Assembly: GCF_016839145.1 (NCBI RefSeq)
Contig: NZ_CP069303.1
Coordinates: forward strand, 2,418,001-2,482,000
Origin: Shinella sp. PSBB067
Lineage (GTDB): Bacteria; Pseudomonadota; Alphaproteobacteria; Rhizobiales; Rhizobiaceae
DNA length: 64,000 nucleotides
Direction of reading: 5' to 3'
Part shown: piece by piece, positions 1 through 9,563 of the stretch
Position numbering within the stretch: position 1 is the first letter of the stretch
How the letters are laid out: each line of letters begins with the position of its first letter
Position numbers and translations under genes: made by a program
Notes under the pieces: generated by a model
What the model saw: only the letters and a program-made list of their open reading frames with translations
The model's database searches: none
Told to the model about the DNA's origin: nothing

Positions 1-447
1 CAGCGCCTCCTCGATCTGCTGCGGGCAGATATAGTGGATATGCGCATCCATGCCGCCCGCCGTCAGGATCTTGCCTTCGCCGGCGATCACCTCCGTCGAG
101 GGCCCGACGACGATGGTGACGCCCGGCTGCGTATCCGGGTTCCCGGCCTTGCCGAGCGCGGCGATGCGCCCGTCCTTCAGCCCGACATCGGCCTTGAAGA
201 TGCCGGCATGGTCGATGATCAGCGCATTGGTGATGACGGTATCGACGGCGCCCTCCGCCCGCGTTGCCTGGCTCTGCCCCATGCCGTCGCGGATGACCTT
301 GCCGCCGCCGAACTTCACCTCGTCGCCATAGGTGGTGAAGTCCTTCTCCACCTCGGCGAAGAGCTCCGTATCGGCAAGGCGCACCCTGTCGCCGGTGGTG
401 GGGCCGAACATGCCGGCATAGGCGGCGCGGGACATTCTGTAGGACAT
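1..447 (-). CDS. ureC: Urease alpha subunit, N-terminal part (cut by window edge)
   Basis: This is the first 149 residues of the catalytic urease subunit, which hydrolyses urea to ammonia and carbamate in the cytoplasm with a two-nickel centre. The start [20 protein letters not shown] and the segment [10 protein letters not shown], which carries the first two histidine nickel ligands, are plainly UreC. The remaining two thirds, including the carbamylated lysine, lies beyond position 1. The start codon follows the stop of the upstream accessory gene by two bases, so the two are co-translated. Identity is certain; completeness cannot be judged here. Confidence 0.96.
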   Translation of the reverse strand, partial: MSYRMSRAAYAGMFGPTTGDRVRLADTELFAEVEKDFTTYGDEVKFGGGKVIRDGMGQSQATRAEGAVDTVITNALIIDHAGIFKADVGLKDGRIAALGKAGNPDTQPGVTIVVGPSTEVIAGEGKILTAGGMDAHIHYICPQQIEEAL

Positions 448-449
448 GG

Positions 450-1085
450 TCAGCTTCTCCGGGAGGCGGAAGGAGGATCGAGGCGGTCGAGATGACCGGC
501 GGCGATGCGGGCATCCACCCAGCGCCGCTCGGCGGCGAAGGGATGCCACTGCCAGCCAGCATGGCCGAAGCCGGCGAGGAGGACGCGGTCACCGGCTTCG
601 GCGAGATTGTCGAGCACATGGGCGATGACGATCAGCCCGGAGCTCGGCACCACATAGGGCGGCGGATCGAACGCGGCGAGCGCGGCGTCGAGCCCATGGT
701 GCACGGCGGCCGGGACGATCGCCAGCCGCCGGCCCGTCGCCTGTGCGAAGGTCTCGAAACCGGTGGTGTAGTCGTCGCAGAAATCGTCGAGGTCGGGATG
801 GCTTTCGGCAAGCGGGGCGCGCAGCGCCGCAAAGACGTCCGGGGAGCGCACGCACCAGATTTCACGCGCCTGCCGCACGGTGGCGCTCGCCTTCCAGCGC
901 CCGCCGGCGAGCATGTCCAGCGCCGGGCGGCCGGTGTTGCAGACGGCAACGACATCGGTCTTGAGGCCGCCGGGTCCGGCCGAGCGGCAGCCGTTGAAGC
1001 GGATCACGAGATCGGCGGCGTCGATCGTTTCTGCGACACCCTGCGCAATGCTGCCGTTTCCCACGATGACGATCCTGCGCGGCAC
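450..1085 (-). CDS. Urease operon accessory protein (sialyltransferase-like fold, function unknown)
   Basis: A 211-residue protein of the type annotated in rhizobia as urease operon accessory protein. The N-terminus [14 protein letters not shown] reads like a nucleotide-binding beta strand and loop, and the following [13 protein letters not shown] resembles the donor-binding motif of GT29-type sialyltransferases (NG..., ID..D.VIRFN). No catalytic role in nickel insertion is established as far as I know. The start is GTG, supported by a GAGGGAG ribosome site six bases upstream. It lies between ureB and ureC in the same operon, so co-expression with urease is clear while its job is not. Confidence 0.75.
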   Translation of the reverse strand: MPRRIVIVGNGSIAQGVAETIDAADLVIRFNGCRSAGPGGLKTDVVAVCNTGRPALDMLAGGRWKASATVRQAREIWCVRSPDVFAALRAPLAESHPDLDDFCDDYTTGFETFAQATGRRLAIVPAAVHHGLDAALAAFDPPPYVVPSSGLIVIAHVLDNLAEAGDRVLLAGFGHAGWQWHPFAAERRWVDARIAAGHLDRLDPPSASRRS

Positions 1086-1207
1086 CGGCGCTCCCTCAGT
1101 TTTCCCGTCCGGGGACGGCCTGCAATCCGGCCCTGCCCTCGCCCATCGCGGCGAACGCCCTCCCCGACGGACGAAGGGCGGCGGCCGTAAGGACGCGGGC
1201 GCACATG

Positions 1208-1513
1208 TCAGAGCTTCCCCATCACGCCCTGGCGGAACCCGTAGATTTCCCGCTTGCCGGCGAAGGGAACGAGATGGACGCTGCGCGTCTGGCCCGGTTC
1301 GAAGCGGACGGCGGTGCCGGCGGGAATGTCGAGCCGCAGGCCCCGCGTCTTCTCGCGATCGAAGGACAGGCCGGGATTGGTCTCGTAGAAATGATAGTGG
1401 CTGCCGACCTGGATCGGCCGGTCGCCGGTATTGGAAACATCGAGCGTCGTGACCGGCAGGCCGGCATTGAGTTCGATCTCGCCTTCGGCGGCAATGATTT
1501 CGCCCGGTATCAT
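1208..1513 (-). CDS. ureB: Urease beta subunit
   Basis: A 101-residue protein matching the usual length of free-standing UreB. It begins [18 protein letters not shown] and contains [17 protein letters not shown] and the C-terminal [12 protein letters not shown], all diagnostic. It assembles with UreA and UreC into the cytoplasmic urease core; it has structural rather than catalytic roles. The ATG was chosen over a longer reading frame because upstream residues overlap the DUF1272 gene and do not look like urease. The gene lies eight bases downstream of the DUF1272 gene; 122 bases separate it from the accessory gene. Confidence 0.96.
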   Translation of the reverse strand: MIPGEIIAAEGEIELNAGLPVTTLDVSNTGDRPIQVGSHYHFYETNPGLSFDREKTRGLRLDIPAGTAVRFEPGQTRSVHLVPFAGKREIYGFRQGVMGKL

Positions 1514-1521
1514 GCTCTTCC

Positions 1522-1776
1522 TCACGCAGCTTTCGACGGTCCGCAGCCTTCGGCCTTGAGGACCCGCCGGGTGGATGCCGGATGTTTCCCGAGCAGCGCC
1601 GCCGGCCGAACCGGCCGTCGCACGAACTCGCCGCCGCAATTCGGACAGGCGCCGCCGAGGATGCCCGCCACGCAATCCGCGCAGAACGTGCATTCGAAGG
1701 TGCAGATCATCGCGTCCGGGCTTTCCGGCGGAAGGTCGCGGTCGCAGCATTCGCAGTTCGGCCTGAGCTCCAGCAT
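1522..1776 (-). CDS. DUF1272 small cysteine-rich protein
   Basis: An 84-residue protein with the DUF1272 pattern: an N-terminal CECC pair, then [11 protein letters not shown] and CPNCGG, giving at least two clusters of cysteines that look like a zinc ribbon. The C-terminal third is basic. It is inserted between ureA and ureB, five bases after ureA, so it is translated with urease. The family function is unknown; metal binding (zinc or nickel) is an inference from the cysteines only. Confidence 0.85.
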   Translation of the reverse strand: MLELRPNCECCDRDLPPESPDAMICTFECTFCADCVAGILGGACPNCGGEFVRRPVRPAALLGKHPASTRRVLKAEGCGPSKAA

Positions 1777-1780
1777 GGTG

Positions 1781-2083
1781 CTACCTTATCGGCTCGTGGA
1801 CGGTCACCAGCTTGGTACCGTCGGGAAAGGTGGCTTCGACCTGGATGTCGTGGATCATCTCGGCAATGCCGTCCATCACCTGGTCGCGGGTCAGCACATG
1901 CGCGCCGGCCTCCATCAATTCGGCGACGGGGCGGCCGTCGCGCGCGCCCTCGACGACGAAATCGGTGATCAGCGCGATCGCTTCGGGATGATTGAGCTTC
2001 ACGCCGCGCTCCAGACGCCTGCGCGCCACGATCGCCGCCATGGCGATAAGCAGTTTGTCCTTTTCGCGTGGGGTCAGGTTCAT
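1781..2083 (-). CDS. ureA: Urease gamma subunit
   Basis: A 100-residue UreA of normal length: [27 protein letters not shown] at the start and [18 protein letters not shown] at the end are near-invariant in the family. It is the small structural subunit of urease. The start at MNLTPREK is preferred to a codon ten residues upstream because it matches the family and the upstream residues are not conserved. It follows ureD by 120 bases. Confidence 0.96.
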   Translation of the reverse strand: MNLTPREKDKLLIAMAAIVARRRLERGVKLNHPEAIALITDFVVEGARDGRPVAELMEAGAHVLTRDQVMDGIAEMIHDIQVEATFPDGTKLVTVHEPIR

Positions 2084-2203
2084 CGGCGATCCATGGTTCG
2101 TCTCCAGGAGCAAGTCCGCCGGAAATGCGTGCGGTCTTGCGTCGGGAATTGCGAAAACAAAAGACTGGAGCGGTCTCGCGATTCGGAGCAGCGCGGAAAC
2201 GCT

Positions 2204-3040
2204 CTAGAGACTCCAGACTTTCGGCACGCCCGCGCCATTACGCAAGTGCGAAATGACGGGAACGAGTATTTTTCTGAGCGCCAGGCCGTCGTCCGCGACA
2301 AGGCGGGCGACGAGCTTGCCCTGCCACTGGCTGACGCCGCCCTGCGCGCCGTCCAGGAGCCGGCGCAAAGGCTCCAGTTGCGCATCGGCCGCGGCGCCGC
2401 AAAAGAGCACGGTGGCAAAGGCCCGCGCGCCGGCAAGCACTGCCCGTTCTCCCGCAAGGCGAGCCACCTCCCCCTCCAGCCGCGCCTCTTCCGCATGGAT
2501 CAGCCTGCCCGCCCGGCGGATGCGCCAGCGGTCGCGGAAGAAGCCGGCGGTAACCTCCTCGCCCATCGCCTTGCGGCCGAGCAGGACGGCCTCCACGGCA
2601 AGGAACGCCGCGTTCCCGGCAAGGTCCACCTCCAGCCGGCGTGTGAGCGAGGAACGGTCGAAGAGAATGGTCTCCTGCGGCAGCCAGTCCACGCGCGCCG
2701 CTGCCCCCACCGCAATGCGCGTTTCGACGGCGGCGGTGGCGGCGCTCGCCTTGTAGATCCGCTCGCAGGCCTGCGTCGTTGCCGTCAGGTGCGTTCCGGC
2801 CGCCGCGTCCAGCCGCCAGTCGATGCGGTCGCCGCCCGTCAGGCCGCCGGCGGTGTTGATGAGCACCGCCTCCATCGTGCCGTCGAACGTCCTGGGCAGG
2901 CGAATCTTGGCGCAGCCCTCCTGATAGAACACGTCCAGCCGCGTGCCGGCGGCGGAGGCTTTCGTGGCCAGCCTTCCCTCCCCGCGTGCCCGTTGCGGGC
3001 GGCCTTGCATAACGGCCGGTTCCTGTGTCGGTACGGTCAT
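2204..3040 (-). CDS. ureD: Urease accessory protein UreD
   Basis: A 278-residue UreD/UreH protein, the chaperone that binds apo-urease and recruits UreF and UreG for nickel delivery. Family marks include [16 protein letters not shown], the central [12 protein letters not shown] and [12 protein letters not shown], and LPQETILFD. The start [10 protein letters not shown] gives the usual length; the long open frame upstream crosses the liv terminator and is not coding. It is the first gene of the urease operon seen here; its promoter must lie in the short space between it and that terminator. Confidence 0.95.
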   Translation of the reverse strand: MTVPTQEPAVMQGRPQRARGEGRLATKASAAGTRLDVFYQEGCAKIRLPRTFDGTMEAVLINTAGGLTGGDRIDWRLDAAAGTHLTATTQACERIYKASAATAAVETRIAVGAAARVDWLPQETILFDRSSLTRRLEVDLAGNAAFLAVEAVLLGRKAMGEEVTAGFFRDRWRIRRAGRLIHAEEARLEGEVARLAGERAVLAGARAFATVLFCGAAADAQLEPLRRLLDGAQGGVSQWQGKLVARLVADDGLALRKILVPVISHLRNGAGVPKVWSL

Positions 3041-3117
3041 GTGCGAATGCGATCCCCGGGCCTTTTCGGCAGGCAGGTTCCACCATGGCAGCCGGCGGCG
3101 CAAGCGACGGCTCCCAC

Positions 3118-3143
3118 GAAAAAGCCCGGCGCGGGGCCGGGCT
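3118..3143 (-). terminator. Intrinsic terminator after livK
   Basis: On the minus strand an 8-bp perfect stem AGCCCGGC/GCCGGGCT with a 5-base loop is followed at once by a run of five T. It lies just beyond the livK stop codon and separates the liv operon from ureD. Confidence 0.85.
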
Positions 3144-3194
3144 GAAGCAAGGCGGCCGGGCGACGCGCATGCGCCGCCCGTTCCGTCAGGACGA

Positions 3195-4313
3195 TTACTC
3201 GTTCTCGAAGTAGGTGTACTTGCCGTCGTCACCCTTCTTCCAGGTGTACATGACGTAGTCCGGGCGGGTGATGTCGCCCTTTTCGTCGAAGCCGAGTTCG
3301 CCGATGGCCGTCTGGAACGGACCCTTCGACTTGAGGGCTTCGGCAACAGCCTGCGGGTCGATGCCGCCGGCAGCCTTGGCAGCTTCGGCGATGACCTGGA
3401 GGGCAGCGTAGGAGTACAGCGTGTAGGCTTCCGGCTCGAAGCCGGCAGCGCGGAACTTCTCGACGAGTTCCTTGGCGGCCGGGTTCTTGCGCGGGTCCGG
3501 AGCGAAGGTCATCAGCGTGCCGTCGACGGCGTCGCCGGCAATCGAAGCCAGTTCGTTCGAGACGATGCCGTCACCCGAGATGAAGGTCGCCTTCAGGCCC
3601 TGGTCGGCGGCCTGGCGCTCGATGAGGCCGAATTCGGTGTGCAGGCCGCCCCAGTAGACGACGGACACGCCGGCTTCCTTCATCTTGGCGATCAGGGCCG
3701 AGAAGTCCTTGTCGCCGACATTGACGCCTTCATAGATGGCTTCCGTGACGCCGGCTTCGTTGGCCGACTTCTTGGTTTCGTCGGCAAGACCCTGACCGTA
3801 CGGGGTCTTGTCGTGCAGAACGGCAAGCTTGGCGTCCTTGAAGTTCGCGGCGATGAAGGAGCCTGCTACGGCGCCCTGCTGGTCGTCGCGGCCGCAGGTG
3901 CGGAAGGTGTTCCACAGGCCGCGCTCGGTGTAGGTCGGGTTCGTCGAGGCCGGCGAAACCTGCAGGATGCCGTTTTCGGCGTAGATTTCCGAAGCCGGGA
4001 TGGAAACGCCGGAGTTGAAGTGGCCGACAACGAACTTCACACCGTCGGCGACGAACTTGTTGGCGACCGAAACGCCCTGCTTCGGGTCGGATACGTCGTC
4101 GCCCAGCACGACCTTGATCTGCTCGCCATTGATGCCGCCGGCTGCGTTGATATCGGCCGCGGCCTGCTCGACGCCCTTCTGGATCTGCGCGCCGAAGGCG
4201 GCGTTCGGACCGGTGATCGGGCCGCCGACGCCGACCAGGATGTCGGCCCAGGCGCTGCCGCTGAACGCGACCATTGCAGCCAAAGCAACAGCCGACATGA
4301 GAGACTTCTTCAT
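3195..4313 (-). CDS. livK: Branched-chain amino acid/amide ABC transporter, periplasmic binding protein
   Basis: A 372-residue type I periplasmic binding protein. It begins with a signal peptide [20 protein letters not shown] cleaved after AWA, then [20 protein letters not shown], the classic LivJ/LivK opening. It captures leucine/isoleucine/valine or related amides for the LivHMFG importer. The ATG was chosen for the signal peptide and a GGGAG ribosome site seven bases upstream. It is the last gene of the liv run, 110 bases after the DUF6867 gene, and is closed by an intrinsic terminator. Substrate is not provable from sequence; rhizobial homologues often take several amino acids and urea-like amides. 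Confidence 0.92.
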   Translation of the reverse strand: MKKSLMSAVALAAMVAFSGSAWADILVGVGGPITGPNAAFGAQIQKGVEQAAADINAAGGINGEQIKVVLGDDVSDPKQGVSVANKFVADGVKFVVGHFNSGVSIPASEIYAENGILQVSPASTNPTYTERGLWNTFRTCGRDDQQGAVAGSFIAANFKDAKLAVLHDKTPYGQGLADETKKSANEAGVTEAIYEGVNVGDKDFSALIAKMKEAGVSVVYWGGLHTEFGLIERQAADQGLKATFISGDGIVSNELASIAGDAVDGTLMTFAPDPRKNPAAKELVEKFRAAGFEPEAYTLYSYAALQVIAEAAKAAGGIDPQAVAEALKSKGPFQTAIGELGFDEKGDITRPDYVMYTWKKGDDGKYTYFENE

Positions 4314-4423
4314 ATTGTTACTCCCAAATTTATAGCGGGTTGGTTTCAACCGGTCGCAACACCCGCATTCATTGCGCCGATATAGTTGTTCCGCAGCCGG
4401 GCTGGCGGCGGGGTTCCCTCTGG

Positions 4424-4768
4424 TTATTTGGACTTCCAGGAAAAAGGCGAGGCCTTTTCATAGAGCCAGTAATAATTGTTGGTCATCTGCCGCGTGCGGT
4501 AGTAGCGGAAGCCGAGCGTAGCAAACAACAAAAGCACGGCGGTGTCCACGACATAGTATTGCAGCGTGAGCATGGTGCCGTGGAACAGCGCATGGTGGAT
4601 GAAACGGATGGCGGCGCCGAGCAGCAGAACGTAGATGACCAGCGTCCCGTAGCTCTGCCAGTTCTCCGCGACGCTCTTGCCCGTGCGCCATGCGGTCCAG
4701 CCGCCCATGATGATGGTGATGAAGAGGAACTGCCAGACGGACGGTTCTTCGTAGAGAATTCCCTGCAT
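4424..4768 (-). CDS. DUF6867 membrane protein in liv operon
   Basis: A 114-residue integral membrane protein with about three hydrophobic segments (roughly residues 10-25, 40-60 and 68-88) and a basic, aromatic C-terminus ending PFSWKSK. It matches the DUF6867 family, found in Rhizobiales between livF and livK. The function is unknown; the constant place in the liv operon suggests a link with the importer. No catalytic residues are apparent. Confidence 0.8.
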   Translation of the reverse strand: MQGILYEEPSVWQFLFITIIMGGWTAWRTGKSVAENWQSYGTLVIYVLLLGAAIRFIHHALFHGTMLTLQYYVVDTAVLLLFATLGFRYYRTRQMTNNYYWLYEKASPFSWKSK

Positions 4769-4788
4769 GATCTTGTCTCCCTCCCGCC

Positions 4789-5514
4789 TTAGTGGCGCCC
4801 GCCTTCGAGATAGGCCGCGCGCACTTCCGGGTTGGCCAGAAGCTCCTTGCCCGAGCCGCTCATCGTCACCTTGCCGTTGACCATCACATAGGCCCGGTCG
4901 GAGAGTTTCAGGGCGGCGAAGGCGTTCTGCTCGACGAGGAACACGGTCAGGCCCTGCTCCTGGTTCAGCACCTTGATGGCATCGAAGATGCCCTTGACGA
5001 TCAGCGGCGCAAGGCCGAGCGAGGGTTCGTCGAGAAGCAGGAGCTTCGGGCGGGCCATCAGCGCGCGGCCGATGGACAGCATCTGCTGCTCGCCGCCCGA
5101 AAGCGTGCCGCCGCGCTGGCTCTGGCGCTCCTTGAGGCGCGGGAAGAGCGTGAAGATCTTCTCCACGTCCTCGTCGAAATACTTCAGATTGTCGAGGCTC
5201 GCGCCCATCTGCAGGTTTTCGTACACGGTCATGCGCGGGAAGATGCGGCGTCCCTCGGGCGACTGCGCGATGCGCCGGCGCGCGATGAGGTGCGTCGGCT
5301 GGCGCGTGATGTCCTCGCCGTCGAAGATGACGGTGCCGGCCCGGGCCTGCGGGCTGCCGCAGATCGTCATCATCAGGGTCGACTTGCCGGCGCCGTTCGC
5401 GCCGATGAGGCTGACGATCTCGCCCTTCTTGACCTCGACATCGACACCGGCGAGCGCGCGGATATTGCCGTAGTAGGTTTCCACGCCCTGGACGCTGAGA
5501 AGCGTATCGCTCAT
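4789..5514 (-). CDS. livF: Branched-chain amino acid ABC transporter ATP-binding protein LivF
   Basis: A 241-residue ABC ATPase. Walker A GANGAGKS, signature LSGGEQQ, Walker B LLLLDEPSLGLAP and the H-loop region VFLVEQN are intact. The SLGLAPLIV version of Walker B is typical of LivF. It pairs with LivG on the inner face of the membrane to power LivHM. It overlaps the end of livG by four bases (ATGA), so the two are translationally coupled. Confidence 0.94.
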   Translation of the reverse strand: MSDTLLSVQGVETYYGNIRALAGVDVEVKKGEIVSLIGANGAGKSTLMMTICGSPQARAGTVIFDGEDITRQPTHLIARRRIAQSPEGRRIFPRMTVYENLQMGASLDNLKYFDEDVEKIFTLFPRLKERQSQRGGTLSGGEQQMLSIGRALMARPKLLLLDEPSLGLAPLIVKGIFDAIKVLNQEQGLTVFLVEQNAFAALKLSDRAYVMVNGKVTMSGSGKELLANPEVRAAYLEGGRH

Positions 5515-6419
5515 TCCTGCGACCCTCCCTGCGTGCCTTCGATCTCCGCGATCACCTCGATTTCCTCGATCACCTCTTCGACCTCATCATCTTCGACACC
5601 CAGATAGGCCGCGATAACCTTCGGATCGTTCTTCACATGGTCCGGCGTGCCGTCGGAGATCTTCTGCCCGTATTCGAGGACGACCACATGGTCGGAGATT
5701 TCCATGACGACCGACATGTCGTGCTCGATGAGCAGGATCGACGTGCCGCTGTCCTTGCGGATGGAGCGCAGGAGTTCGTTGAGCGCGAGCGACTCGCGCG
5801 GGTTGAGGCCCGCCGCCGGCTCGTCGAGGCACAGGAATTCCGGCCCCGTGCACATGGCGCGGGCGATTTCCAGGCGTCGCTGCGCGCCATAGGGCAGGTC
5901 CCCGGCCGGATCGTCCGCACGCTCGATGAGATGCGCCTTTTCCAGCCAGTACTTTGCGATATCGATCGATTCGGCCGAGGCTTGCCTGTAGGTGGGAAAG
6001 CCGAGGAGGCCGAGGATCGTGTAGCCGGACGCCTTCATCAGCTTGTTGTGCTGGGCGACGAGCAGGTTTTCGAGAACCGTCAGGCCCGAGAAGAGCCGGA
6101 TGTTCTGGAAGGTGCGCGCCACCTTCGCATCGCGGGTGATCTCGAAATCGGCCATCCGCTCGAGGAGGAATTCCCTGCCCTCCTTCTGGCGCATGGTGAT
6201 CATGCCCATGGTCGGCTTGTAGAAGCCGGTGACGCAGTTGAAGACCGTGGTCTTTCCGGCGCCGTTCGGGCCGATGAGGGCCGTGATCTCGCCGCGCTGC
6301 GCCTCGAAGGAGAGGTCGTTGATGGCCATCAGGCCGCCGAAGCGCATCGAGAGATGCTCGACTGTGAGGATGGGATCGTTCGTCATCGTGTTCTTCGCCG
6401 TATCTGTCACGGGGGCCAT
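5511..6419 (-). CDS. livG: Branched-chain amino acid ABC transporter ATP-binding protein LivG
   Basis: A 302-residue ABC ATPase with Walker A GPNGAGKT, the LivG-type insertion before the signature, LPYGAQRRLEIARA, Walker B FLCLDEPAAGLNP and HDMSVVMEISDHVVVLEYG. It is longer than most LivG proteins because of an acidic tail of about 25 residues after the AAYLG core end (EVEEVIEEIEVIAEIEG). The start overlaps the livM stop by one base. Partner of LivF in the importer. Confidence 0.94.
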   Translation of the reverse strand: MAPVTDTAKNTMTNDPILTVEHLSMRFGGLMAINDLSFEAQRGEITALIGPNGAGKTTVFNCVTGFYKPTMGMITMRQKEGREFLLERMADFEITRDAKVARTFQNIRLFSGLTVLENLLVAQHNKLMKASGYTILGLLGFPTYRQASAESIDIAKYWLEKAHLIERADDPAGDLPYGAQRRLEIARAMCTGPEFLCLDEPAAGLNPRESLALNELLRSIRKDSGTSILLIEHDMSVVMEISDHVVVLEYGQKISDGTPDHVKNDPKVIAAYLGVEDDEVEEVIEEIEVIAEIEGTQGGSQE

Positions 6420-7804
6420 CAGCCGTGCCCTTCCTTGGTGAAGCTGCCGGAGACCGCCTTGCGCTCCTTGAGGAACGCGGTCGGCTCACGGCTTCCCACG
6501 AAGCCGCGCGGCTTCCAGACCATGACCGTGACCATCGCGATGCCGAAGATCAGCATGCGGTAGAGTTCCGGCGTGAAGTCGGGCCCGAAGACCTGCTTGA
6601 GGAACTGCATCTCGCGCAGGAGCTCCGTGCCGCCGACCATCACCACCGCGGCGACCGCGATGCCGACGAGCGAGCCCATGCCGCCGAGGACCACGATGGC
6701 GAGGATGATCGCCGATTCGAGGAAGACGAAGCTCTCCGGCGAGACGAAGCCCTGGCGCACCGCGAAGAAGGAGCCGGCGAAGCCGCCGAACATGGCGCCG
6801 ATGGAAAAGGCCGTCAGCTTGGTCGTCACCGTGTTGATGCCGAGCGAGCGGCAGGCAATCTCGTCCTCGCGCAGCGCTTCCCAGGCCCTGCCGATCGGCA
6901 TGCGGCGCAGGCGGATCGTCACATAGGCGGTCAGAAGTGCCAGCGCCAAGATGAGATAGAACAGGAAGATCTTGTAGTAGGCCGACGACATCGGCAGGTC
7001 GAAAGCCTTGGCGAAGTTGTTCGGCGCGCTGACGTCGAAGGACCAGATGCCGAAGACCGAAGCCTTCGGAATGCCCGAGACGCCGAAGGTGCCGCGGGTC
7101 ACTTCGGTCCAGTTGATGAGGACGAGGCGGATGATCTCGCCGAAGGCGAGCGTCACGATGGCGAGGTAATCGCCCTTGAGGCGCAGCACCGGGAAGCCGA
7201 GGATCATGCCCCAGAAGGCGGCAAGGATGCCGGCGAGGGGCAGCAGGACCCAGAAGGAGAAGCCGAACTGCTGCGAGAGCAACGCATAGGAATAGGCGCC
7301 GACCGCGTAGAAGGCGACATAGCCGAGGTCGAGCAGGCCGGCAAGGCCGACCACGATGTTGAGCCCCCAGGCCAGCATCACGTAGATGAGGATCTGGATG
7401 CCGAAGTTGTCGACCCATTTCAGCGAGCCCTGCACGCCGAAGAGCGTCACCATGAGCGGCGGATAGACGATCAGCGCCGCGATGGCGATCATGCTGAAAT
7501 TGCGCTTGAAGAAGCTTTCCTCGGCGGCCGGCTTCGCCGCGGCGGCGGCCTTGCGGGCGGCCATCCAGGGACGCAGGTAGGCGACGGTGAGGAAGCGGCC
7601 GACGGCGGCGACGATCACGAAGATCGCCAGCAGTCCCCAGCGCTGGTTGAGCACCAGCTCGTTGCGGATGTTCTGCGTGGTCTCCAGACCGACGAAGAGG
7701 ACGAAGAGACCGAGCGAGACGAGGCCGGCGAAAAAGCCCTCGCGCAGAGCCCGCACCGTCAGGTTCCCGCCGGCGCTCTCAGGGGTATTCGAAATGTGGG
7801 ACAT
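6419..7804 (-). CDS. livM: Branched-chain amino acid ABC transporter permease LivM
   Basis: A 461-residue permease. The conserved LivM core begins around residue 130 ([27 protein letters not shown]) and holds the EAA-like loop [19 protein letters not shown]. Ahead of it lie two or three extra membrane helices and an alanine/lysine-rich linker, as in the long rhizobial and LivM/DUF3382 type. It forms the membrane channel with LivH. It follows livH by three bases. Confidence 0.93.
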   Translation of the reverse strand: MSHISNTPESAGGNLTVRALREGFFAGLVSLGLFVLFVGLETTQNIRNELVLNQRWGLLAIFVIVAAVGRFLTVAYLRPWMAARKAAAAAKPAAEESFFKRNFSMIAIAALIVYPPLMVTLFGVQGSLKWVDNFGIQILIYVMLAWGLNIVVGLAGLLDLGYVAFYAVGAYSYALLSQQFGFSFWVLLPLAGILAAFWGMILGFPVLRLKGDYLAIVTLAFGEIIRLVLINWTEVTRGTFGVSGIPKASVFGIWSFDVSAPNNFAKAFDLPMSSAYYKIFLFYLILALALLTAYVTIRLRRMPIGRAWEALREDEIACRSLGINTVTTKLTAFSIGAMFGGFAGSFFAVRQGFVSPESFVFLESAIILAIVVLGGMGSLVGIAVAAVVMVGGTELLREMQFLKQVFGPDFTPELYRMLIFGIAMVTVMVWKPRGFVGSREPTAFLKERKAVSGSFTKEGHG

Positions 7805-7807
7805 GGA

Positions 7808-8710
<903 letters not shown>

Positions 8711-8998
8711 ATATATAATCCCCCGGATACGGTTCCTGACGGCCGCATCTCTTGTTTTTGCCGCTCTTTTTCGAGCTTGTCGACAAGGAGGATTCCATAC
8801 CGCTTTCGAGATAAAAGGGAAGCCCAAAAAGTCCGGATCGACAATTTCTTTAACAGGAAGCGGCAAATGGCGCATTTCACGCCATGGAAAACAAAAAACC
8901 GGCAGGAAAAGCAGCGGCTTTGCCCAAAACGACCCCAATCGCCCGGCGCCAGAGCGGGCGTATGAAGCAAAGCCCCGCGTCGCCGCGCGCGGTTTTCC

Positions 8999-9553
8999 TC
9001 AGCGCGTGGCGAAATCCACCGACAGGTCGTGGCTGCGCGCCATGATCTTCAGGTCTTCCACCAGGGCCTCGGCAAAGCTGCGTGCCGCCACGAGGTCGAA
9101 ACGCGCTTCGCCGGTCCGGGCGAGATTGACGGAGACGTGGTTGCACAGAACGTTCGCCGCGCGCCCGGCCGGAAACGCCTCGGCATGGAGATCGATGCCG
9201 ACGCCGTTCGCCAGGATGCGCGCGGCATCGGGGCCGGAGAGCGTCAGGACGATTCGGCCATGGCTCTGGTCGACCACATGGGCATGGTCGCCGAGGCGGA
9301 GCGAGAGCTCGGCGGCGAGCGTCTCGGGCGCATGCACCCCGGACAGCACCAGCCATTCGCCGGGGCCGGCAAAGCGCGCCTCGAACTCACCGCTGGCAGA
9401 CAGGGTTTCCGCCGCCTCGGCATCATGACCCGGCATGGCCAGAACGGCCGCGACCGCGGTCGTGCGATGGACGGCAAGGTGGTTCGCCCGCCGGGTGGAG
9501 ATTGCCCCGATCGTGCCGTCCAGCGCGTGCACCGCCTGATATTCGTAAGCCAT
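8999..9553 (-). CDS. soxG: Sarcosine oxidase gamma subunit
   Basis: A 184-residue SoxG. This small subunit of heterotetrameric sarcosine oxidase contributes to folding and channel formation rather than chemistry. The pattern GPGEWLVLSG, VVDQSHGRIVLTLSGPDAARILANG and a final RSFAEALVEDLKI fits the family. ATG at MAYEYQ is preferred over an upstream GTG because of the AGGTGAGG ribosome site before it. It starts ten bases after soxA and closes the operon. Confidence 0.9.
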   Translation of the reverse strand: MAYEYQAVHALDGTIGAISTRRANHLAVHRTTAVAAVLAMPGHDAEAAETLSASGEFEARFAGPGEWLVLSGVHAPETLAAELSLRLGDHAHVVDQSHGRIVLTLSGPDAARILANGVGIDLHAEAFPAGRAANVLCNHVSVNLARTGEARFDLVAARSFAEALVEDLKIMARSHDLSVDFATR

Positions 9554-9563
9554 CGCCCTCACC

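Noticed and set aside
1205..3145. 646-codon plus-strand open frame across the urease genes
   Set aside because: It is the antisense shadow of ureB, DUF1272, ureA and ureD; these are clearly coding on the minus strand.
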